Positions 56,201 through 64,000 of a stretch of 64,000 nucleotides of DNA are shown one piece after another. The DNA lies in assembly GCA_033980235.1 (NCBI GenBank), contig CM067075.1, positions 11,320,292 to 11,384,291 of the forward strand, written 5' to 3'. Under the pieces are notes generated by a model. It was not told the origin of the DNA. It was given only the letters and a program-made list of their open reading frames with translations, and made no database searches. The stretch's first letter is position 1; each line of letters starts with the position of its first letter. The DNA comes from Diadema setosum. Lineage: Eukaryota; Echinodermata; Echinoidea; Diadematoida; Diadematidae. A program made the position numbers and the translations under genes.

Positions 56201-59200
56201 CCCACAAAAAAAACCCTTCCAAATCAATATTCTGGTTGTGACCTCATCTGTCAGTCATTGCTAAAGTACTTATTATGTTTAACAAAAGACATTGGAATGC
56301 ACCTTCCCCTCGGCTAAACATAACTTGCATGTTTCTGTGATATTAATGTGACAAAAACATGGCGAGGGAACATGCAAGTTATGCTCGGTCCCAAGTAATC
56401 TGAAGAAAAATAGAAAAAAAAATAAATTAAAAAATCCTATATGGATTGTTTCTAGATACTCGTTTCACTGCAAAAGTGATGATGAGGGTATTATTAATCA
56501 ACACAAATCCAGGTCACACGAACCGACGAATCACTTGATTGATTGGGTCAAATTTTCGATTTTGAGATTTTCAATCATTTCGACAGTAGACATTCCATAC
56601 TACATATTCTGAAATTCTCAGTGTGTAATTCGGTGTAATTTTTACGTAGTTATCACTTTTGTAGAAGTATGTAATTCCATTTGTGAAAATTATTTGTTTT
56701 CCCCATAGACGCGTGTGTTAAACAATCAGGTGATTCGACGGTTTTACGCGCGGTCACCGAACCGACGAATCAGTGCGCATTGACATGCGTGTAGTTTTTG
56801 AGATTCAACAGTTCATTGACCGCGCGCACAGTGCGCGTACATATGTAATACATGCGTTGACAATGACAACGCATGTACGTATGTACATATGGACACACAT
56901 GGAAAATGACAACGTTCTTTGCAGACCGAAAATACATGCATGCAGCTCTTTGACGATTTCCCGCTTATTTGTTAACAATACAATTCGATAAAAACTTCAC
57001 AAGTTAGAGCAAGAATTGAAGTCTGATGTACTACAAAAATAATTGGAAATTATGGACATGAAAGTGTAGCAACCATAAGTCAAAAATGGGTTAACTTCAA
57101 ACGCGATTTGATTCGTCGGTTCGTGTGACCGGCGACTTGTTTGTATGTCATAAAACCTTTAAATTGGTTATGTGATGTCGTAACTGCAGTATACTCATAC
57201 CTCATCGTTGCTTAAGAGTACTCCGCTGAGATCGTATCCATCTAAGGGAACGCTTGGAACCTCTGCCCCCGCAATGCTGGCGATGGTAGGAAGGAGGTCG
57301 AGTATGCTGCCGAGCTCTGCGGACGGGCCCGGTTGGATTTGTCCTGGCCAGTGAGCGATGAAGGGGACTCGCATACCCCCCTCATACGTCGAAAATTTCC
57401 CACATTTCAGCGGCCCGCTGCTACCACCGAGTGTGTATTCTTTCAAGTTCGCACTGCGAAAACCAAAACCGGAGGCAGTATGATTATGCTTTCTCTTTCA
57501 GGAATAAGGCAGGTTGACTATAATATAATTCAAATACTACTATTACTTAATACTATTATCCGAAGAACATTGTAAAGACCTTTTCCCGTCACCCATTATG
57601 ATAGAGACATTTTGATACTTCCAGTGTTTGAGTAATGATAGAACTGGTTATCAATCAATCGACTACAATAGACCTTATATATGTGTGAAGTATATAGCTA
57701 GGTTTTATGCACGCAAAAGAAGTAGAAGTTGACTCAGTGGCTGCAATTACCGGACTGACTATATTCCAGTCTATGTACATCTTTTATACACTGAGTTCCA
57801 TGGGAACGGAAGGGGGGTTGTGGTCAGCAGTGGTCAGTAAGGAATGCATCCAGTCTAACCACTGGCGTCTTACAGCAGATAAGAGAAAGATGATAGATAG
57901 GGTGGCATCGGAAGAACAGAGAGTTACTGTTATCAGAGAGGAGAGAAAACAGGGCTGAAAGTAGAGAGGGTGAGAGCAAGAGCGGAAATAATAATACAGT
58001 AGTCTCAACCTCAGACTTACATAAGATCAGTTTATCACACTCCTCCCCCTTAGAATTGTTTTTTTTTTTTTTTTTTCAAAAATGGTTCTCATCGATTAAC
58101 ACAACATTATTCAACCAAAAAGTGAAATCTTAACTTCTTTGGAATAACACTATCTTATTTGAACATTATCCCAAAACTGTCAAATATCCAAAATCTCCAT
58201 CTAATACATTATCTTATTAAATTGGTGTGCTCAACTTATTTTGCACTTTGTTATATTTCTTAAGTCACCTTCTTATATTCCGGGAGGTATAACTGTATGT
58301 GGGTACCATGTCAAATGTATCAACACACGAAAACCAAAATTTATGTCCAAATGAACTGTCCATTGAGTTCAGCTGTGAACAAACCAAGAGTTATCCTTAA
58401 CTTTGAACTTAATTTCGACCTTGAATAATTGTCCAAAATGTCCGGCGTATTTACAAGTGTTATTTACAACTGCCTCCTCAATGTGGTATTGGCTCCCAAT
58501 AGCGTTCAGGGTATTTTCGCTGGCGGTTAGACCTGCGAAGTGCTGGTGCTTCGTCATCACGGTCTTGTTGAGCGTTGTTGTTCCCCTCCCCACGTGGATG
58601 AGGAAGGAACACATCCGCGGCCACATCGTCGTCGTCATGGCGACGTCGGATGTGCTCGATGTGTCGCCTGCAGATGCGATCATCTGCCAGCCTCAGCGTA
58701 TATTGGACTCCGTCGATGGAGATGACTTCGCCTGGCATCCACTGTGGACCGCTGGCGAAGTTTCTCACGTACACGCGATCTCCAATGCAAAAATCGCGAG
58801 CTTTAGCACGCTGATCGTGCTTCTGTTTCTGATCATGCTGCTTTCGCTGAACGCGCTCCTCCATGTTTGGTTTCACACAATCAAATCGCGAACGGGGAAT
58901 GCGATTGAAGAGAAGTTGCGCAGGAGGGGTTCCAGTAGTTGGATGAGGTGTGATGCGGTATGCCATCAGAAATCGCGACAACTTCGTTTCGACTGTGCCG
59001 TTGGTCATGCGCTTCATTGCAGCTTTGAAGGACTGCACTGCCCTTTCTGCCAGCCCATTTGATGATGGATGAAAAGGCGCAGTGCGAACATGACGGATTC
59101 CATTCAGCCGTAGGAATTGCTGAAATTCGTCGCTTGTGAACACGCTTCCGTTGTTGGTGACAATAAGCTCTGGCAGGCCATGTATCGCGAAGGTTTCACG

Positions 59201-62200
59201 TAGCTTCTCAATTGTGATTGAGCTGGTTGCCTTGTAGACTGGAAAGATATCCATCCACTTCGAATGCGAATCTACCAACACAAGAAACATACGGCCCATG
59301 AACGGCCCTGCATAATCCAAGTGAATTCGCGACCATGGCTTTCGTGGCCACTCCCATGGATGAAGTGGTGCTGCTGGCGGCAACTTTCGAGATTGCTGAC
59401 ACTCCTTGCAATTTTTCACTTTGCTCTCCCGGTCACCATCCATCCCAGGCCACCAGAAATAACTGCGAGCGAGCGATTTCATTCGCGAGATCCCGGGATG
59501 AGCTTCATGTAGCTCCTCAGTGAGCTGATTTCTCCCTTGTGGAGGTATGACAACACGTGCTCCCCACATTATGCAGCCATCATACACACACAACTCATCC
59601 CGTCTCCTGAAATAAGGCGAAATTTCCTCATCACACTTTGACGGCCATCCACGAAGAACATATTCGCGCACTCGCGACAAAATAATTGGATCCTTCGCGG
59701 TCCACTGCCTGATCGATGTCGGTGTGACGGGTGTTGACTCCACGTGTTGCATAACTAGCACATAGTCTGCGGGTTTCGGGATGCGCATAGTCGGTGTCGT
59801 CACAGGTAGTCGGCTGAGTGCATCTGCGTTGCCGTTGCTCTGCCCTGGTTTGTAGACGAGCTCATCGTTGTATTTTTCGAGCACGTTAGCGAGGGAGTTG
59901 GTCTGCTCTACTACTGCGATGGTGTTCCAATCGAACTTCAGCCCCGCTAGCCAGTTCCTCCCGAGCAAATTCGGCCCATCCCCTGCGACAATTAACAAGG
60001 GAAGTTCCAGGTCCTGGGCATTATGTCTCACATTCACTTTGCATGCGCCCATTACTGGTATTTTGTCCCCTGTGTAAGTTCTTAACACCACATCAGACTG
60101 GGACAACTGGGGTTGATGCTTCCATGCATGGTAAGTTGCCTCGCTCACTATCGATAGCGTATAGCTCCTGTATCGATCTCCATCACAGTGTTGTTTTTGG
60201 AAATCAACAACTCCAGCAACATTGGAGCCTCCTTTTTAGGTGATGCCTGCGCCTTGTGCATGAAGTACTCTAGCTCCTCCATGTTGTCCCTGGGTGGTGT
60301 CGACTGTTCCGCGCTAGTCTCCGCTACGAACTGCGTTTCGACATCCTTCCTCTGCCCGGAATTAGTCTTGCTCCGGCAGACTTTTGCAAAGTGTCCACGC
60401 TTTCCGCAATTATGACAAGTGGCGTCGACTGCTTTGCACTTGCCCTTCTCGTGCCCCTGTCCACAGCGATAGCACGAGATGCGATGTTGAGCTCCGGTTT
60501 TGTGATTGTGTCCTGCCTGCTGCTTGAACACTCTGTTAGTTGCACCATTTCCGCGTGGAGCCTGTGTTGATTGAAGATCACACACATTTCTTTCTGCCAT
60601 CTCCACACTTGTCGCAATGTCAATGGCCTTGGCGAGATCAAGCTTCTTCTCAGCTAGAAGAATACGTTGGATCCGATCATGTCTGATGCCGCAGACTAAT
60701 CGATCGCGAATCATCTCCCCTAGAGTAGAACCATAATTGCAGTGCTCTGCCATTGACTTTAGTGCAGCTATGAATTCACTGATTGTTTCTGAGTCTTTTC
60801 GGAAACGGCTGTTGAACTTGCACCGTTCAACGATCTCACTTGGTGCTGGGGTGTAATGCTCAGTCATTACCTGGACAAGTTCAGCATACTTCTTGTCCGC
60901 TGGCTTGGCTGGAGAAACAAGACTGCGGAGAAAACTATAAGCTGCCGGCCCGATGACAGTCAGCAATGTAGCTTTTCTCTTCTCCTCTGCTTCAATCCCA
61001 TTTGCTTTGAAATATACAGGTCCAATCTCTCTATGTATTGGCACCAGTCGATCCCCTCTCGGAATTCTTCGATATTTCCTACCAGACCAGCCATTTTACA
61101 GAAGTTTAATCCTCGTCGCCAGTATTATAACCTTAATATATGTGTGAAGTATATAGCTAGGTTATATGCACGCAAAAGAAGTAGAAGTTGACTGAGTGGC
61201 TGCAATTACCGGACTGACTTTATTCCAGTCTATGTACATCTTTTATACACTGAGTTCCATGGGAACGGAAGGGGTTGTGGTCAGCAGTGGTCAGTAAGGA
61301 ATGCATCCAGTCTAACCACTGGCGTCTTACAGCAGATAAGAGAAAGATGATAGATAGGGTGGCATCGGAAGAATAGAGAGTTACTGTTATCAGAGAGGAG
61401 AGAAAACAGGGCTGAAAGTAGAGAGGGTGAGAGCAAGAGCGGAAATAATAATACAGTAGTCTCAACCTCAGACTTACATAAGATCAGTTTATCACACCTT
61501 AATATAATTATATATACCTGCTGACAACTCTAAATGACCTAAAAGCCATTCATCTATTCAAAAAGCAGTTTAGAGACATGATGTATACCAAAACATGACT
61601 GAAAATTGCATGTTGCGAGTTATTGCTGTCGATGTTCTCACTACTAAGATCTTGTTGTTTTCTGTTTCCTTCTTTTATTTTTTTCCTAGAGCAGTTGTTT
61701 TCATTTAGTTGCAAGGAACGGTCCCTCTATACTCTCTCGGAATATTGGGTCATATAGTACTATCCCATTGCTTTCCTATGTCGTTAAAGGGGAATTCCAG
61801 ACATTTTTTTTCATAATTTTACATCATGTAATACATAAATCGACAGCTCGGTGTCTAGATTTGTTAAATTTATTGTGGTCCTTGAGAAGAGAAACCAATG
61901 CTTTGAAGAACTATAAACAAATTACACTGAATAATGATTATGACATACGAGGGTCACCTATTTAAAAAATGTCACGAGCAGTGTAATTCCATTGCAATAC
62001 CGCTTACTTGCAAGTTCACCTGTGTATTTGTTGTAAATTTTGAAAACATTCTTATTCTTCACCCCTCCCAATCATTGAAAATTCTGAAATTCTGTACTCA
62101 GTATAACTAATTTATAGTTGTTCAAATGTTAAAGTCTGAAAATCATCCTATTACCCATTGTCTGATAGGAAGAATGTTAGTGTGTTCTCTGTCTGACCAG

Positions 62201-63325
62201 TCTCTTGTACAGTCTTCATGACGTCACCGACTGCCGCATCTAGCTCGAAGAGGGCGTCACCAAAGATGCCCCGTCGGCTTGAGTTCGTAAAATCTTTGCC
62301 TGTAGATTGGGCAAGGGAGCGATAAGGCAAAACTGGCGCGTAACATTGTGTAATGGGAAATCTATACAAACTTGGCAGAGGTGGCTAGAAACAAAACAAC
62401 AACAAAAAAGATGTGATGATAGAGATACATTGAAATATAACTAAACAAATATAACAAGTGAAGAACGAAACAAAAGAAATCTCTCCGATGTCAAGTTCGT
62501 GCTGAACATCAGGATGACATAGAAATAATCATAGTTATTATGAAAAATATAAACAATGTTGGTTTTCAAATTCCCTAGTATGTTTCATATATCCCAGTCT
62601 CTTCGTTAAAGGAACATTATCATTGGCCTCATTTTTTTTTTTTTTTTAATCACGACAACATACTGGAGATATTATTTCATTACCACAGTTAGGCCTTTCT
62701 ATATGCCGTGCTTTTTTTAACCTTATGAAAATAATGTTCCGTGGTCGGATGAATATTAAGCAATGGCAATGTCCCCATATAAACTGTATACTATATAAAA
62801 AGATAATTCTAATAATCCAGCGTACCAGCAAATTGAGGAAAGTGTACGTGATTGAAAGCGTAGTACAGGAAAAATGGATTATCCTTTTCTGCGCTCTCGG
62901 AAATCCACTGGCGTGCTTTCGCGGTGTACTCTTGCGTGAGCGTCGTCGGATTCATGGGTTGTTTGTATATGTCATCATCGGAGAAGATAGCGCAAGGTGC
63001 GATGTCGTCCGATGCGCACGTGTCCACATTCTCGTCGGCGTAGACGCAGGGCTGATCCGGGTACGTGCATACCGGACAAGGGCACTGGTCATTGGAGAAA
63101 GGCAAACCGTAGTAGCGATGAAAGCCTTGCTTTGTTGGCAAAAACTCCCGTTCCCTTCCTACCCCCAAGTGCCACTTCCCGACCATGTACGTGTCGTAGC
63201 CTCGTGGTTCCAGGATTTCGGCTATGGTGATCTCACTTAGGGGTAGTCCTCCAGAGGAATTTGGGCGGAAAACTAGCGGGTAAGCACCTACCCTTGTCTG
63301 ATATCTTCCAGTCATAAGAGACGCT
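50015..63325 (-). CDS. ARSA-like: Arylsulfatase A-like gene, five 3' exons (partial; 5' exons beyond window)
   Basis: Exons on the minus strand: 63325-62826, 62299-62155, 57453-57201, 53260-53052 and 50237-50015. All introns begin GT and end AG, and the phases join exactly (1, 2, 0, 2 by overhang), giving about 442 residues plus stop. By comparison with human ARSA from memory, the first residue corresponds to Arg73. Seen are the second sulfatase signature [13 protein letters not shown] (Lys/His of the active site), the HVHFPQF histidine, SDNG (calcium ligands) and the [10 protein letters not shown] lysine. The FGly-forming Cys, two metal Asp residues and the signal peptide should lie in upstream exons outside. 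It is predicted to be a secreted or lysosomal enzyme that hydrolyses sulfate esters of glycolipids or glycans; the substrate cannot be told. Introns carry many transposons. Confidence 0.9.
50371..52265. mobile_element. Nested foldback: outer arms plus ~0.9-kb inner palindrome
   Basis: Outer arms: tatcatctatataggacgtt at about 50371 and its inverse near 52265, sharing about 80 bp (cattaaaaacgcgtattgt, caatttttaccgttcaatat). Inner palindrome: 50450-50890 against 50925-51370 (boxes gaccaacgtattaattcccc, agcgcttgctga, aggggcttccccttttcagc, cccggcttctactcgtc, tggatggccttgattcatgg). Centre: four caatattgcacgagttaggg-type units. The spacer 51371-52016 is unique. A further palindrome is at 52017-52183. 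Confidence 0.85.
52017..52183. repeat. ~167-bp palindrome
   Basis: aaatgatgcacaggat and cgttagtgtaggcgta on the left are answered by tacgcctacactaacg and atcctgtgcatcatt on the right. gggtatttacaatgta and gcatgcac-type boxes pair inward. The centre is tcggcttcgcc. It lies immediately inside the outer right arm of the foldback. Confidence 0.85.
53052..53260 (-). CDS. ARSA-like: Arylsulfatase A-like exon (penultimate)
   Basis: 209 bp; acceptor ctctctttcag, donor AG|GTAAAT. It encodes [34 protein letters not shown] and [13 protein letters not shown], equivalent to the ARSA segment with AVRTGKYKAHFF and PPLLYDLSKDPGE. The donor phase (two bases left over) joins to the single base opening the last exon. 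Confidence 0.9.
54605..56325. mobile_element. Element with ~250-bp inverted ends, containing a LINE fragment
   Basis: 54605-54855 (gaggggaaggtgcattccg, cttttgttaaacat, gacagatgaggtca, caagtaatctgaagaaaaat, cacaaatcaacatgcattt) is matched in reverse complement by about 56075-56325. A third, direct-orientation partial copy follows at 56385-56505. No transposase is seen. Between the arms sits a LINE fragment at about 54980-55852. Confidence 0.8.
54980..55852 (+). mobile_element. LINE 3' fragment (RT C-terminus)
   Basis: The plus strand encodes, over several frames, a typical LINE RT end: [20 protein letters not shown], then [20 protein letters not shown], and at 55381-55716 an open part ([33 protein letters not shown]). 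It ends with an (AAG)n tail at 55838-55852. The style is that of CR1/Rex-type elements, distinct from the YPTR-type LINEs elsewhere in the window. Confidence 0.75.
56512..57130. mobile_element. MITE with 22-bp perfect inverted ends
   Basis: The left end starts ggtcacacgaaccgacga (56512-56533) and the right end (57109-57130) is its exact reverse complement over 22 bp. A third copy of the end (caccgaaccgacgaatca) occurs inside at about 56755-56773. No coding capacity. Confidence 0.88.
57201..57453 (-). CDS. ARSA-like: Arylsulfatase A-like exon with active-site lysine region
   Basis: 253 bp; acceptor ggttttcgcag, donor GATGAG|GTATGAG. It begins by completing the Gly of SDNG and encodes [20 protein letters not shown], then [32 protein letters not shown] and [11 protein letters not shown]. 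These align without gaps, by eye, to ARSA (CGKGTTYEGGVREP, FWPGHIAPG, LDLLPTLAALAGAPLP, LDGFDLSPLLL). The Lys in CGK corresponds to the catalytic-site Lys302 of ARSA. Confidence 0.93.
57670..58040 (-). repeat. 3' LTR of the intronic Gypsy element
   Basis: Matches 61124-61497 nearly throughout (landmarks: tgaagtatatagctaggtt, cagtggtcagtaaggaatgc, cagagaggagagaaaacagg). Followed on the plus strand by the T-rich complement of the polypurine tract. Confidence 0.85.
58478..60180 (-). pseudogene. Gypsy pol: protease, RNase H end, integrase; RT deleted
   Basis: The 556-codon frame 58478-60148 starts within the protease (GRNWLAG block), then jumps directly to the RNase H C-terminal motif [17 protein letters not shown] near residue 100. 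Hundreds of residues of RT are therefore missing without loss of frame. The H2C2 domain ([20 protein letters not shown], then CKECQQ) and integrase follow. In the integrase, the first Asp (VDSHSKW) and Glu ([10 protein letters not shown]) are present but the middle Asp is Asn ([12 protein letters not shown]). A C-terminal basic tail ends the protein. A 2-base insertion near 60172 separates it from gag and the DTG motif. It is inactive as it stands. Confidence 0.88.
60148..61094 (-). pseudogene. Gypsy gag with two zinc knuckles and protease DTG
   Basis: The probable start ATG is at 61092-61094; a 2-base insertion near 61015 shifts into the 298-codon frame 60148-61044. This has a capsid-like domain ([35 protein letters not shown]), two zinc knuckles ([13 protein letters not shown] and [14 protein letters not shown]) and then the protease motif EIDTGA at its end. 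The frame then breaks. Gag would bind and package the element RNA. Confidence 0.87.
61124..61497 (-). repeat. 5' LTR of the intronic Gypsy element
   Basis: See the 3' LTR. The inner edge lies next to the primer-binding-site-like sequence at about 61104-61121. Confidence 0.85.
61783..62130 (+). repeat. Dispersed repeat R1, copy 3
   Basis: Starts gttaaaggggaattccagac and ends near ctcagtataactaatttata. It lies just 3' (minus-strand sense) of the sulfatase exon at 62155, as R1 copy 1 does beside exon A4. Confidence 0.8.
62155..62299 (-). CDS. ARSA-like: Arylsulfatase A-like exon with SDNG metal site
   Basis: 145 bp; acceptor caatctacag, donor GG|GTAATAG. Encodes [35 protein letters not shown] and FFLSDNG, equivalent to the ARSA segment GRGPFGDSLMELDAAVGTL...DNG. 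Asp and Asn of SDNG are calcium ligands in the family. Its twin at 10864-11008 has SDSW. Confidence 0.92.
62826..63325 (-). CDS. ARSA-like: Arylsulfatase A-like exon with sulfatase signature 2
   Basis: 500 bp; acceptor aaaattatag, donor G|GTACGC. Opens with the Arg-Ala-Ser-Leu-Met-Thr-Gly-Arg end of sulfatase signature 1 (the modified Cys is in the previous exon, outside the window). It then encodes [30 protein letters not shown], a Cys-rich loop ([13 protein letters not shown]), [16 protein letters not shown]. Its twin at 11523-12752 is interrupted by an insertion. Confidence 0.93.
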
Positions 63326-63578
63326 CTATAATTTTAAGAGAAAAAAAAAGAAACACAGAGACATAATCTAAAGCGTTTATCGCAAAACAAATTGAATCCC
63401 TTCTCGCAGTCTCAAGTTGAGATATTTGCGGTTAATCCTGTGAAAAATGGAAATGTACATTTTTAATCATAACTTTCAAAAAATGTTCCTTTTTATGGAA
63501 CAAGTTAAGTATTAGTGTACTACGAAAGCTTTATTTTATTCTATCTGGTGATGCACTTTAAAATGATTGATATTGGCA

Positions 63579-63985
63579 CTTAAAGGGGTATTCCAGACGA
63601 TTTTCATAATTTCACATCATGTAGTACATAAATCAACAGCTCCACGTATAGACTCGAGGAATTTATCGTGGCCCTTGAGCAGAGAAACCAATAATTTGCA
63701 AATCTTAAACAAATTACACTGAACAGAGTTGATGACATCATCACATAATCAGAAATGTAGCAGTGTAATTCCGTTACAATGCCGCTTCCTTAACAAATTC
63801 ACCCTTGTAGAATCTATGCATGCCTTCTTCTTTTGTTCTGTTTCCTTCAGCCCCAACTCGTGCATTCCTACGGTGAGGCTGCCATGTCATCACCCTTGTT
63901 CATTGCAAATTTTGAAAACATCACTATTCCTCATCCCAGTCACTATAAATTCTGAAACTCTGCACTCAGTATAACTTATTAATAA
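63579..63985 (+). repeat. Dispersed repeat R1, copy 4 (most complete)
   Basis: Begins ggtattccagacgattttca and runs to about actcagtataacttatta. It contains both the start seen at 13008 and the middle/end seen at 5224-5405 and 10691-10800, so it serves as the reference for where the LTR element inserted. The preceding sulfatase exon would lie to the right of 64000. Confidence 0.8.
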
Positions 63986-64000
63986 TTGTAATGTAAAAGT

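Larger units (their letters stand above)
53261..57200 (-). other. Intron rich in transposon remnants
   Basis: 3.9 kb intron. 53261-54604 has a GA-rich stretch (53305-53345), two near-copies of a 90-bp AT segment (about 53341-53430 and 53520-53610) and otherwise nothing recognised. It then holds a long-TIR element (54605-56325) with a LINE inside and a MITE (56512-57130). Confidence 0.75.
57670..61497 (-). mobile_element. Gypsy element (K02A2.6-like), RT deleted
   Basis: Minus-strand LTR element within a sulfatase intron. LTRs of about 370 bp (57670-58040 and 61124-61497) differ by a few substitutions and small indels. The primer-binding-site-like TGGCGACGAGGATTAAAC abuts the right (5') LTR, and a polypurine tract (aagggggagga) abuts the left (3') LTR. 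Gag, protease, the end of RNase H, H2C2 and integrase are present; RT and most of RNase H are missing through a single in-frame junction. Confidence 0.85.
57454..62154 (-). other. Intron containing a Gypsy element
   Basis: 4.7 kb intron of the sulfatase gene, mostly taken up by the Gypsy element at 57670-61497. On its right, 61515-61600 can be read as a short LINE C-terminus ([18 protein letters not shown]), then R1 copy 3 (61783-62130). Confidence 0.75.

Noticed and set aside
57707..57958. Plus-strand 83-codon ORF starting MHAKEVEVD
   Set aside because: It lies entirely in the Gypsy LTR and is interrupted in the other LTR copy.
58403..59062. 219-codon plus-strand ORF over the Gypsy integrase
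   Set aside because: Antisense shadow of the integrase and C-terminal tail on the minus strand.

Overview
This is animal DNA: single-exon and GT-AG spliced coding segments, no bacterial-style operons, low gene density and very dense mobile DNA. A marine invertebrate deuterostome, most likely an echinoderm, is my best guess. The reasons are an arylsulfatase A-type gene with a duplicated exon block, an intronless rhodopsin-class receptor, CR1/L2-type LINEs, a Penelope-like element, GMR1-like and K02A2.6-like Gypsy elements, Tc1 transposons and arrays of TGACCT-type repeats. This is inference; no species is identifiable by eye.

Layout. 0.5-5.2 kb: a minus-strand Gypsy element (gag, protease, integrase, one ~1.08 kb LTR) with no reverse transcriptase. 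5.2-10.8 kb: a repeat (called R1 here) split by a 5.3 kb plus-strand LTR element with 144-bp identical terminal repeats; that element carries a retropepsin-like/9-aa-repeat ORF and, nested in it, a 1 kb foldback palindrome. 10.8-13.1 kb: a broken copy of two arylsulfatase exons. 13.4-16.5 kb: a LINE with visible target duplications. 18.5-22 kb: a second LINE with endonuclease and RT. 23.1-24.2 kb: the 3' part of a Penelope-like element (GIY-YIG) followed by a palindrome, CCAAT/TATA-like motifs and a hammerhead-ribozyme-like core. 24.58-25.69 kb: an intact class A GPCR gene. 26.1-34.6 kb: LINE fragments, tandem repeats and a MITE. 35.9-38.8 kb: a Tc1-like transposon with a 1.1 kb insertion. 39-49 kb: repeats, MITEs and a deleted LINE. 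50.0-63.3 kb (minus strand): five exons of an apparently intact arylsulfatase A-like gene whose 5' exons lie beyond the right edge; its introns hold nested palindromes, a TIR element with a LINE inside, a MITE and a Gypsy element that lost its RT.

The two cellular loci are the GPCR (24.6 kb, +) and the arylsulfatase (50-63.3 kb, -). The arylsulfatase exons join in consistent splice phase to give about 442 residues matching human ARSA from the residue equivalent to Arg73 to the C-terminus. The block at 10.8-12.8 kb is a near-identical duplicate of the exons at 62.1-63.3 kb, but has a 730-bp insertion in an exon and a changed metal-binding Asn. Everything else recognisable is transposon-derived. 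All three LTR elements lack a visible reverse transcriptase, so none is autonomous as seen here. I saw no tRNA, rRNA or CRISPR, and no wholly new system that I would defend; the best leads are the palindromic elements, the unusual LTR element and the ribozyme-like motif.
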